Source: Deltaproteobacteria bacterium (GTDB lineage: Bacteria > Myxococcota_A > Polyangia > HGW-17 > SLPX01). Taken from it: 6,323 nt of DNA. Where the stretch lies: assembly GCA_011390535.1 (NCBI GenBank), contig JAABSF010000169.1:1-6323 (forward strand), read 5' to 3'. The notes below the pieces were generated by a model. It made no database searches. It was not told where the DNA came from and worked only from the letters and a program-made list of their open reading frames with translations. The translations under genes were made by a program, and so were the position numbers. Shown piece by piece: positions 1 to 5,876 of the stretch; position 1 is the first letter of the stretch, and each line of letters starts with the position of its first letter.

Positions 1-584
1 AGAGCAGCGCCCGCGAAGATTGGTCTATACTCATCTAAGGACCCATAAAGACTATAGTGGAGGTTTGTAATCCAACCACCCAGAGAAATACCTGAAACGA
101 CAATTTTTTCTGAACCTAAGCTTTTGAGCCAAGCACCCAATGATTCGGTCAGCCGGGTAGAAGAGGCTATGAGAAATGAAAAGCGCTGCAAACTGCCGAT
201 ACCGTAAAGATACTCCTTTAAATTTCTATTAAAGGGGATCGACACCGCGATTGCATTTATTCTATAATGGTTCTTTCTCTGAAAGATTTTACGAATTCGT
301 TTCGTGTAATTGTTTTCGCCGCTGCCGTGATGAAACAGTACACATGGAGACTTTTTTCCCGCCCAATTTATGATGAAATAGCGGGCAACCCCGTCTATTT
401 CCCTATACCGGACAGGACAATTATACTCTCCTGCTTTTTCAATGGGAGAAAACTCAAGCTCAATACCGCCCGGTATTGCCGTGAGGGGATCGGCTTCAAT
501 CCCTTCCCGGAAAAACTTCATTTTTTCCCCATATAAACTCCCTATCTTTACGCTCAGGTTATCCAGGACTCTATGAATGTTCAT
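1..584 (-). CDS. Alpha/beta hydrolase, C-terminus outside the window
   Basis: Reading the minus strand from ATG at 584 gives 194 codons with no stop before the left edge, so the gene is partial. Seen: HHGSGEN at residues 85-91 after a hydrophobic strand (CVLF, 81-84), which fits the oxyanion-hole loop, and GISLGG at 165-170 after KIVVSG, which fits the nucleophile elbow GxSxG with Ser167 as nucleophile. The acid and His of the triad would lie beyond the edge. There is no signal peptide, so a cytoplasmic enzyme is inferred. Substrate cannot be told: ester, thioester or peptide hydrolysis are all possible. The start is uncertain. ATG 584 has no Shine-Dalgarno sequence and sits almost at the predicted transcription start; an in-frame ATG at 521 (residue 22), preceded by GGGGAAAA, is the alternative. 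An in-frame TAA lies six bases upstream of 584, so the protein cannot start earlier. Confidence 0.88.
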   Translation of the reverse strand, partial: MNIHRVLDNLSVKIGSLYGEKMKFFREGIEADPLTAIPGGIELEFSPIEKAGEYNCPVRYREIDGVARYFIINWAGKKSPCVLFHHGSGENNYTKRIRKIFQRKNHYRINAIAVSIPFNRNLKEYLYGIGSLQRFSFLIASSTRLTESLGAWLKSLGSEKIVVSGISLGGWITNLHYSLYGSLDEYRPIFAGAA

Positions 585-593
585 GTTTTAAAG

Positions 594-622
594 GGTATAG
601 GGAAAGCAGAGGCACTTTTCAA
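594..622 (-). promoter_or_regulatory. Sigma70-like promoter of the alpha/beta hydrolase gene
   Basis: On the minus strand, TTGAAA (622-617, 5 of 6 to the -35 consensus) is followed after exactly 17 bases by TATACC (599-594, 4 of 6 to the -10 consensus). Transcription would start near 587, only a few bases before the ATG at 584. That implies a leaderless or nearly leaderless message, or use of the internal ATG at 521. This is a motif match only. Confidence 0.5.
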
Positions 623-696
623 GAATAAAGGCGAGGAAAAAGGAAAATAACTGGACGAAAAAGGAAAGCGAACGTCGCCGAAATGGACCAAGCTGA

Positions 697-876
697 AATT
701 TTGACCCGGATCATTCAGATGATGAGGACCGATTTATCCTTCTGGGGATCAGCTATAAACTAAAAGTTCTGGTTGTTTGCCACGGCTGTAGTGAAAATGA
801 TTCAGTTATTAGAATTATTTCGGCAAGAAAGGCGGATAAAGAGGAAGACTATGAATATTGGAGGAATAGAAAATGA
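697..876 (+). pseudogene. brnT: brnT remnant: C-terminal part of a BrnT-family toxin
   Basis: The open frame after an in-frame TGA at 694-696 encodes about 57 residues beginning DPDHSDDEDRFILLG, continuing through LKVLVVCH, with the RIISARKA motif and ending in WRNRK. These are the hallmark C-terminal segments of BrnT toxins, RelE-fold ribonucleases that act on RNA in the cytoplasm. Intact members are about 90-100 residues, so the N-terminal 35-40 residues are missing. No start codon with a ribosome binding site opens this frame. The bases just upstream (about 676-696, EMDQAE in the +2 frame) faintly resemble the usual EWDxAK opening, as if an internal deletion with a frame change joined the start to the DPDHS segment; that join is inference. 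The stop overlaps the brnA start as ATGA, the normal arrangement of this operon. A toxin lacking this N-terminal part is presumably inactive. Confidence 0.75.
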
Positions 877-947
877 GAAAACATTATGACTTTTCAAAAA
901 TGAAAGGGCGAAAAAATCCTTATGTCATGGTCCCCGGAAAATACTGA
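873..947 (+). pseudogene. brnA: brnA remnant: first 17 residues of the BrnA antitoxin
   Basis: ATG at 873 overlaps the brnT stop by ATGA and opens a 24-residue frame. Its first 17 residues, MRKHYDFSKMKGRKNPY, match the characteristic start of BrnA antitoxins that pair with BrnT. After Tyr17 the homology ends: seven unrelated residues follow and then TGA at 945-947. Known BrnA proteins continue for roughly 60-80 residues with a ribbon-helix-helix domain (typically KKQVTIRL onwards) that binds the operator; nothing like it can be found in any frame between 947 and 1112. The truncation is abrupt, which suggests a deletion or rearrangement joint near 923 rather than gradual decay. Without the DNA-binding domain it should not repress its operon. 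Confidence 0.72.
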
Positions 948-960
948 ACAAACCCTTTAA

Positions 961-988
961 CAAGGCCGGCTGATAAAACGCCGGCTTG
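961..988. other. GC-rich hairpin just after the brnA break
   Basis: Inverted copies of GCCGGC (965-970 and 980-985) flank a 9-base loop. Outer CAA (961-963) can pair with TTG (986-988) across one bulged G at 964. No T-run follows on either strand, so it is not a standard intrinsic terminator. A shorter hairpin, GCACA and TGTGC, lies at 995-1006. They may be part of the rearranged sequence that replaced the rest of brnA. I see no gene in 948-1080. Confidence 0.4.
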
Positions 989-1081
989 CCGAGGGCACAG
1001 TTGTGCAAAAACTAAATTGACTAGCTTGGAATAAATAAACAGAAATAATAGGATTTGTGTATGGGATAATAAGAAAAATTG

Positions 1082-1105
1082 AAAAAGCGCGAAGATGTTT
1101 CGGCG
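1082..1105 (-). terminator. Possible intrinsic terminator of the SLH-protein gene
   Basis: Eight bases after the stop codon on the minus strand, GCCGAA (1104-1099 region) can pair with TTCGCGC (with one bulged C) around a 5-base loop, and the stem is followed directly by TTTTT (1086-1082). The stem is only six pairs with a bulge, so strength is doubtful, but position and T-run fit. Confidence 0.4.
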
Positions 1106-1112
1106 AAGGGGA

Positions 1113-2522
1113 TTAAAAACCGCAGAAATCATCGGTGATGTTGAACGCGCGGGCGATGAAAACAGCACCTTCGGATCGGTATAAATCTTCATACGGATAA
1201 TACATACGAGGTTCGCGACCGGAGGTGATGCCGAGTTGGGCGAGCCTATTGATTTCGTCCACGGCGTAACACCCGGCCACATCGTCAAAAAATGTGTCTT
1301 CAGCTCCGGTATAGGGGGTCTCGTTCAAGGCGCGGATCAAAAACACCGCCGCCGCCGCCCGCTCTACGGGATCGTCGGGGCCGAATGTGCCATTGGGGGG
1401 CGCCTCGTAACCGTTGGTTACACCCAATTCATAGAGTTTATTGACATAGGGAGAGGTTGCCGGGTCGGTCAGATCATCAAAGTATGCGTTCATCGATACA
1501 GTAGAAGGGGATTCTCCCATCGCTCTCACCAGAAACACGGCGAAGGCTTTTCGGGTTTGATCATCTTCGTGGCAATAGGCCAACGGGGAGCTGGAACAAC
1601 CGTCGGTGATGAGGTTGACGTACAAAGCGCGGATTGAGTCGTAGGCCCAGTGTGATGAGTCCACATCGTCAAAAGTATCCCAGCAGCGGTCGCAGGGGGC
1701 TACGTTCATGCAGTCGGTGTCGGCACAATCGGTGTCGCCGTCTTGATCATTGTCGATTCCGTCTTGGCAGTCGGTTTCATAATCCGGAATACCGATGCAC
1801 TCGCTGGTGTCGAACTGGCAGGTGGTGGGGTCGCATGCGAGATCTCCGCTCCCAAATCCCTGGGTCTCGCAAGTCTCGCCGTCCAGGTTGGAGCCGTCGC
1901 AACTCTCCCCGGAATCGATGACTCCGTTCCCGCACCCTCCTTCGCCTGTGCACTCGCTGGTGTCGAACTGGCAGGTGTCGGGGTCGCAAGCAAGCACCCC
2001 ATCACCCAACCCCAACGACTCGCAGGTCTGGCCTCTCAAATCCGTTCCATCGCACGCTTCCCCTTCTTCAGCTATGTTGTTCCCGCATTGCGGCTCGCTC
2101 ATGCATTCGGTCACTTCAAACCCTGAGCAATCTGCGCGGCAAGCAAGCTCTCCATCACCCAACCCCAAAGACTCGCAGGTCTTGCCTTTCAAATCCGCTC
2201 CATCGCACGTTTCTCCTTCTTCGGCTATGTTGTTCCCGCACTGCGGCTCGCTCATGCATTCGCTCGCATCAAACCCTGAGCAATCCGCGCGGCACGCAAG
2301 TTCTCCATCACCCAACCCCAGCGCCTCGCAGGTCTCGCCTCTCAAATCCGTTCCATCGCACGACTCCCCTTCTTCAGCTATGTTGTTTCCGCAAACCTCA
2401 GAAGTTTGATTGCCGCCCAGTGATTCTGAAGCGCATCCCGATGTAGCACAAAAGGCAAACAACATGGAACATAGTCCCGCAGAAATCTTCAAAAACTCAT
2501 TTTTACAAATCCAATCCATCAT
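1113..2522 (-). CDS. Secreted lipoprotein-like Cys-rich repeat protein with three SLH domains
   Basis: 469 residues from ATG 2522. GTG 2525 and ATG 2519 are in frame and adjacent; ATG 2522 lies 6 bases from GGAGGT and is the best spaced. A hydrophobic signal (about residues 10-26) ends in ATSGC, with Cys30 a plausible but not classical lipobox cysteine. Residues 44-242 are four repeats of the CGN..EEGE.CDG..L.G.TC type, six Cys each, common in secreted deltaproteobacterial proteins. Residues 247-277 are an Asp-rich linker (GIDNDQDGDTDC) that may bind calcium. Residues 280-469 hold three SLH domains, each with an FDD motif (FDDVD, FDDLT, FDDVA) and ending in VRAM, IRAL and ARAF; the second keeps GTFGPDDP. 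SLH domains usually bind cell-wall or envelope polymers non-covalently. The likely role is a structural or adhesive surface protein; no catalytic domain is seen. It is transcribed divergently from the iron-sulfur protein gene. Confidence 0.88.
   Translation of the reverse strand: MMDWICKNEFLKISAGLCSMLFAFCATSGCASESLGGNQTSEVCGNNIAEEGESCDGTDLRGETCEALGLGDGELACRADCSGFDASECMSEPQCGNNIAEEGETCDGADLKGKTCESLGLGDGELACRADCSGFEVTECMSEPQCGNNIAEEGEACDGTDLRGQTCESLGLGDGVLACDPDTCQFDTSECTGEGGCGNGVIDSGESCDGSNLDGETCETQGFGSGDLACDPTTCQFDTSECIGIPDYETDCQDGIDNDQDGDTDCADTDCMNVAPCDRCWDTFDDVDSSHWAYDSIRALYVNLITDGCSSSPLAYCHEDDQTRKAFAVFLVRAMGESPSTVSMNAYFDDLTDPATSPYVNKLYELGVTNGYEAPPNGTFGPDDPVERAAAAVFLIRALNETPYTGAEDTFFDDVAGCYAVDEINRLAQLGITSGREPRMYYPYEDLYRSEGAVFIARAFNITDDFCGF
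1797..2393 (-). repeat. Four in-frame 153-bp Cys-rich repeats inside the SLH protein gene
   Basis: Units on the minus strand: 2393-2241, 2240-2088, 2087-1935, and a last shorter and more diverged one at 1934-1797. The first three share long stretches of near-identical DNA, for example the segment encoding CGNNIAEEGE. The second half of unit 3 (CDPDTCQFDTSEC) instead resembles unit 4 (CDPTTCQFDTSEC), so unit 3 looks like a hybrid of the two kinds. This pattern suggests recent duplication or gene conversion within the array. Confidence 0.9.
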
Positions 2523-2528
2523 CACCAG

Positions 2529-2534
2529 ACCTCC
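2529..2534 (-). promoter_or_regulatory. Ribosome binding site of the SLH-protein gene
   Basis: GGAGGT on the minus strand, a perfect anti-Shine-Dalgarno match. It is 3 bases from GTG 2525, 6 from ATG 2522 and 9 from ATG 2519, so it favours one of the two ATGs over the GTG. Confidence 0.75.
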
Positions 2535-2548
2535 ATATTCTTTGCTGT

Positions 2549-2565
2549 AGATAACACCGTTATCT
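2549..2565. promoter_or_regulatory. 17-bp perfect inverted repeat in the divergent intergenic region
   Basis: AGATAAC and GTTATCT are exact reverse complements separated by ACC. It lies 23 bases before the GTG/ATG start cluster of the SLH gene and about 130 bases before the iron-sulfur gene. It could be an operator for a dimeric regulator or, in the SLH-gene leader, a 7-bp hairpin next to the ribosome binding site. An AT-rich TATAAA on the minus strand (2620-2615) could be the -10 box of the SLH gene, but no convincing -35 box is present. Confidence 0.4.
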
Positions 2566-2671
2566 TGCCGGTTGGGCTTTGCTTGGGTTTTTTTCTTCTC
2601 AATAACCCTTGTATTTTATAACGTGTGCTCCATTTATTGGTAGCATTCTTTTTTCTTGGTTTGGTTTTTTT

Positions 2672-2677
2672 TATAAT
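2672..2677 (+). promoter_or_regulatory. Candidate -10 box for the QueG-like gene
   Basis: A perfect TATAAT lies 19 bases before the TTG start, within a very T-rich tract (2650-2680). No good -35 box is found 16-18 bases upstream. A start near 2684 would give a leader of only about a dozen bases and no obvious Shine-Dalgarno sequence. Because the tract is AT-rich, a chance match is possible. Confidence 0.3.
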
Positions 2678-2696
2678 TTCTTAATGTTAGCGCCAC

Positions 2697-3473
2697 TTGA
2701 CGGAAAGGGACAATTTGAGGAAAAAAATCAAAAATTCAATCCAAAATTATTTGGATAACTATCAGGAAAAGGATGGAATAGAAAGTGAATGGAAAAAAGC
2801 AGTAGTTAAATTTGCTGCTGCTGCTGATCCAATGTTTAATAGATTAAAAGAAGCGGTTTCTGCAAGCCACCTTATGCCCGAGGATATACTCCCTGAAGCT
2901 AAAACAATCATTGCCTATTTCATTCCATTTTCCAATAAAACAGCGAATTCTAATATTGAAGAAAAATACAGCTCTCATCAGTGGGCAAAAGCCTATATAG
3001 AAACAAATCAGCTGATAGCAGATTTAAATCAACATTTGAAAGATATACTTGCAGAGGCCGGGTTTAAGGCCGGACTTATTCCTGCCACTAACAACTTTGA
3101 CAAGGAAAGGCTGGTCAGTGAATGGTCACACCGGCACGCTGCTTATATAGCCGGACTTGGAACTTTTGGTTTAAACAATATGTTGATTACAGAGAAAGGC
3201 TGTGCAGGTCGAATAGGCACCTTAGTTACCGACCTGGCGCTTGAAGCATCGAAACGATATGAAAAAGAAAGGTGTCTAAATAAAGCCGGCTACAAATGCC
3301 GCAAATGTGTTGATCGCTGTGTTAACGGGGCACTGCAAAAAGATTCATATGATCGTTATAGGTGTTATGAGATGCTTTTAGAAAATGATGAAATACATCC
3401 AGAGACTGCATTAACAGATGTCTGCGGCAAATGCTGTGTTGATTTGCCATGTTCCTTTAATTCTCCACTTTAG
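2697..3473 (+). CDS. QueG-like iron-sulfur protein (epoxyqueuosine reductase paralogue)
   Basis: 258 residues, soluble and cytoplasmic by sequence. Residues 66-78 (PEAKTIIAYFIPF) resemble the DUF1730 segment of QueG, and AGLGTFGLNNMLI (152-164) matches the QueG AGLGwiGKNTLLI region. Cysteines 193, 201, 204 and 208 (Cx7CxxCxxxC) and 243, 246, 247 and 252 (CGKCCVDLPC) could hold iron-sulfur clusters. QueG is a cobalamin- and 4Fe-4S-dependent enzyme making queuosine in tRNA. This protein differs: about 100 residues shorter, no HEAT-repeat tail, the Pro after the fourth Cys is replaced (CVNGAL), and WSHRHAAYIAG replaces the usual catalytic-region sequence. It most resembles the short QueG paralogues often annotated as epoxyqueuosine reductase; the true reaction is unknown. 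The TTG start at 2697 lacks a clear ribosome binding site; TTG 2715, after AAAGGGA, is an alternative. Codon use is AT-rich, unlike both flanking genes. It converges with the GH123-like gene. Confidence 0.85.
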   Translation: MTERDNLRKKIKNSIQNYLDNYQEKDGIESEWKKAVVKFAAAADPMFNRLKEAVSASHLMPEDILPEAKTIIAYFIPFSNKTANSNIEEKYSSHQWAKAYIETNQLIADLNQHLKDILAEAGFKAGLIPATNNFDKERLVSEWSHRHAAYIAGLGTFGLNNMLITEKGCAGRIGTLVTDLALEASKRYEKERCLNKAGYKCRKCVDRCVNGALQKDSYDRYRCYEMLLENDEIHPETALTDVCGKCCVDLPCSFNSPL

Positions 3474-3484
3474 TTTTCTGATTT

Positions 3485-3556
3485 GGATTTTACTTTGGAT
3501 TTTACTTTGAATTTTACCTTAGATTTCACTTTAAATCTCATTATAAACTTCACTTT
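3485..3556. repeat. Six-copy degenerate 12-bp tandem repeat in the convergent intergenic region
   Basis: Consecutive 12-mers are GGATTTTACTTT (3485), GGATTTTACTTT (3497), GAATTTTACCTT (3509), AGATTTCACTTT (3521), AAATCTCATTAT (3533) and AAACTTCACTTT (3545). The first two are identical and divergence grows rightwards. The array starts 11 bases after the TAG of the QueG-like gene and ends about 45 bases before the end of the GH123-like gene. The rest of 3557-3601 contains an orphan GGGAGGT but no gene or clear terminator. Confidence 0.85.
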
Positions 3557-3601
3557 AAAACCTGGGAGGTAAATTAAACTTCCAACGAACTCCCGATCAG
3601 T

Positions 3602-5872
3602 TCAGTCTACAGGGACGATGTCCATGTAGGCCAAGAAGGTATACGACCAGTCGCCGGTGGAATCGGAGCGACCCCCTACTTCCAGGGAGAGGCTTCCATC
3701 GGTGAGATCAACCGTTACAGTCCTTACAAGCTGGGGTTCTCCCTCAGTGGTGGGCTCGTCGTCGACTGCCGCCACTCCTTCCACTGTGGCGTGGTGGGGA
3801 TCGTTGGTGTAAGCCCTGCCCGGGCGCCCCACAGCGATCGTAACCTCATAGCGTCCATTCTCCAGCGCAAACTCGAAGAGGTTGTCCCGCCCGTAGTCGT
3901 CGTAGAGGTAGCTCTTGGCTACCTCGGAGTAGCCTGCGGTGTCGTCATAGCCGTAGAGGGCGATTCCGCTGTTGTCGACGTACTCTCCGTACCAGCCGTA
4001 CCCGAGGTCCTCATCATAGGTGTCCCACCCGATCTTCATATACGTCTTTCCCTCTACCACCAGCGGATCTTCTGAGGGCTCACCCTGGGGGTCTTGGAAG
4101 TTCAAATAGTACTCTCCACGGGGGTGCAGGTCGTTTTCCACCTCCAGGGTGGGCAGGTCTGTCCGGGATCCCTCAATGTAGAGCCCCAGCTCGTGCCGGA
4201 GGGCCATGAGGGCGTCCGGGTTCTTCGTCCAGCTCGTGAGGCTGGAGGCCACAGAGCTTACTGTGAGGTCCACAGGAGAGTCATCGCCCACCTCAGGATG
4301 TGCTCCTCCGTTGGCCAAATAGAGGTACTCGTAATCTTCGAACCCCTCTCGCAGTAGCGCGGCGCGGACGGTGGGGTGGCTTTGGTGAAAGAATCGACCG
4401 GCGTCGTAGTATGCCCAACCGGTGGCTCTGTATGTCCAAGATACCCATGGGATGATCCGCGAGTGCACCCCTTGTGCGTCTACACGGGTGGGGTTAAAGT
4501 AGGGATCGGGATCGTGATCCAGGCTGTATAGCCACACCTCTTCGCCGTGATCTCGCTGTCGTTGATGCGCGTAGTCTTTGTTGTAGGCTCTCACGTGGGC
4601 GATCCAGATGTCGTAGCCGCAGCCGCCGTCGGGATGCTCGGCGATTTCAGGCTTGGGCTCCTCACTGATGGCGATGCGCAGGTTCGGCGCCGCCGCCCGT
4701 GTGAGGCGGCACAGGTGCGCCGCCAGGCGGTGATCCTCATCGTTTTGGGGCTCGTTTTGTACATAGTAGTACCCCTTGTCTAACATGCCGTTAGTGTCCA
4801 GGTATCCCTCCAGGGCACCCAGAAACTGGGACCACTCGTCGTTGTACGCTTGGCTTCCATAGTGGTCGCCGCGAGAGATCCCACAAAACTCCGCGGGCCG
4901 CGGCGTGCTGTTGTCCACGAACTGAAACAACATGGCGTTTGGAAACCCTACACCGTTCCATCCCTCCCCCAGGATGTATTTCCGAGACAGCGCCCCGATG
5001 CTATATTCGTCACCTTCGTCCGGCTCGTCCCAGAGCACCTCACACACATCGGTGGAGTTGCTGTTTTCCCAGGTAATGCCGGGGTTGAACCCGGAAGGCC
5101 AGGTCACCGACTTGGGGGTCATCCGGTGCTCGAAGAGCTTGTTCTTGGCGTCCTCCACGCTTTCACCGTCTCCTATAAGGTTGGCCACGCTCACATTGAG
5201 TTGGGTGGCGAAATGGATCTCCTCAGGCAGATCGAAGTCAAAAACATACAGTGTCAGAGGGATCTCCGCCATCTCCTCTCCCAAACCCACCCGCACCGTG
5301 GTGGTGTGCTCTCCTGCCGTGGCATCCCGAGGCACCATAACGGTGATCCACACCGGCACCCCACGATCTCCCAACAGGTTCACATCCTCGCCTCGGCCCA
5401 CCGGCCACAACCGCTCGCTCCACCCCTCCACATATTCGGCCCGCGCCACCTCCACACGCGCCCCAGACCCCAATCCGGTGAAGTCATCCACTTCCACCGT
5501 GACACTCCCTTCCCCCGGCCCAATAATGAGCTGCACCGGTTCGAACTCCCCTCGCGCGGCGCTCAACCGGAGCCCGCTCCGGCGCTCGGTGGGAGCACGG
5601 TCCCCCACGCTTACTTTTCGTGTACACGGAGTAGTCCACAATGGGACGCCCTCCCCCACCGGGCTCTCATCCAATAGGTAGGTATAGTCGGTGGGATCCA
5701 GTTCCACCGGCGTGGTGTTCTCGTTGTGGTTTTCTCCACCCCCACCCCCATTGTCCCCACATCCCACACCGCCCCCTGCTAAACACACCACAAAAAACGA
5801 GACCACAAGCCCTCCCGCCAAAAGTTTAAACCTCCTGGACAAACTCTCACCATGAAAAGGCCACTGAACCAT
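3602..5872 (-). CDS. DUF4091/GH123-like lipoprotein with C-terminal beta-rich domain
   Basis: 756 residues from ATG 5872, chosen because GGAGAGGGG lies 4 bases upstream and the start places a signal peptide at the N-terminus (RRFK, then a hydrophobic run at 17-34, then GVGC with Cys38 as likely lipidated residue). A Gly-rich linker follows (42-46). Residues 80-215 resemble the beta-sandwich that precedes DUF4091 domains (LSAARGEFEPVQLII). Residues 218-565 look like the TIM-barrel domain: YYYVQNEPQND (368-378) at the catalytic-loop position, IIPWVSWTYRATGWAYYD (473-490), and LREGFEDYEYLYL (507-519), the most recognisable DUF4091 signature. GH123 enzymes cleave terminal N-acetylgalactosamine by substrate-assisted catalysis with an Asp-Glu pair; here that pair reads Asn-Glu. 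Residues 575-756 look like a galactose-binding-like carbohydrate-binding module. Likely a surface glycan-active or glycan-binding protein. An in-frame ATG at 6034 would add 54 residues through the 18-bp repeats; judged less likely. Confidence 0.85.
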   Translation of the reverse strand: MVQWPFHGESLSRRFKLLAGGLVVSFFVVCLAGGGVGCGDNGGGGGENHNENTTPVELDPTDYTYLLDESPVGEGVPLWTTPCTRKVSVGDRAPTERRSGLRLSAARGEFEPVQLIIGPGEGSVTVEVDDFTGLGSGARVEVARAEYVEGWSERLWPVGRGEDVNLLGDRGVPVWITVMVPRDATAGEHTTTVRVGLGEEMAEIPLTLYVFDFDLPEEIHFATQLNVSVANLIGDGESVEDAKNKLFEHRMTPKSVTWPSGFNPGITWENSNSTDVCEVLWDEPDEGDEYSIGALSRKYILGEGWNGVGFPNAMLFQFVDNSTPRPAEFCGISRGDHYGSQAYNDEWSQFLGALEGYLDTNGMLDKGYYYVQNEPQNDEDHRLAAHLCRLTRAAAPNLRIAISEEPKPEIAEHPDGGCGYDIWIAHVRAYNKDYAHQRQRDHGEEVWLYSLDHDPDPYFNPTRVDAQGVHSRIIPWVSWTYRATGWAYYDAGRFFHQSHPTVRAALLREGFEDYEYLYLANGGAHPEVGDDSPVDLTVSSVASSLTSWTKNPDALMALRHELGLYIEGSRTDLPTLEVENDLHPRGEYYLNFQDPQGEPSEDPLVVEGKTYMKIGWDTYDEDLGYGWYGEYVDNSGIALYGYDDTAGYSEVAKSYLYDDYGRDNLFEFALENGRYEVTIAVGRPGRAYTNDPHHATVEGVAAVDDEPTTEGEPQLVRTVTVDLTDGSLSLEVGGRSDSTGDWSYTFLAYMDIVPVD

Positions 5873-5876
5873 GTTA

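Noticed and set aside
267..536. Plus-strand 89-codon open frame over the left-hand gene
   Set aside because: It lies antisense to the alpha/beta hydrolase, whose oxyanion-loop and nucleophile-elbow motifs are clear on the minus strand; the plus-strand product has no recognisable features.
920..1288. Minus-strand 122-codon open frame
   Set aside because: It overlaps the SLH-protein gene in another frame, runs through its likely terminator and has no domain or convincing ribosome binding site.
1795..2409. Plus-strand 204-codon frame of Ser/Pro-rich repeats
   Set aside because: It is the complement of the 153-bp Cys-rich repeats; the periodicity is inherited from the real gene on the minus strand.
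4850..5681. Two long overlapping plus-strand frames (275 and 249 codons)
   Set aside because: Both are antisense to the GH123-like gene, a GC-rich region where stops are rare, and they show low-complexity His/Pro/Ser-rich products.
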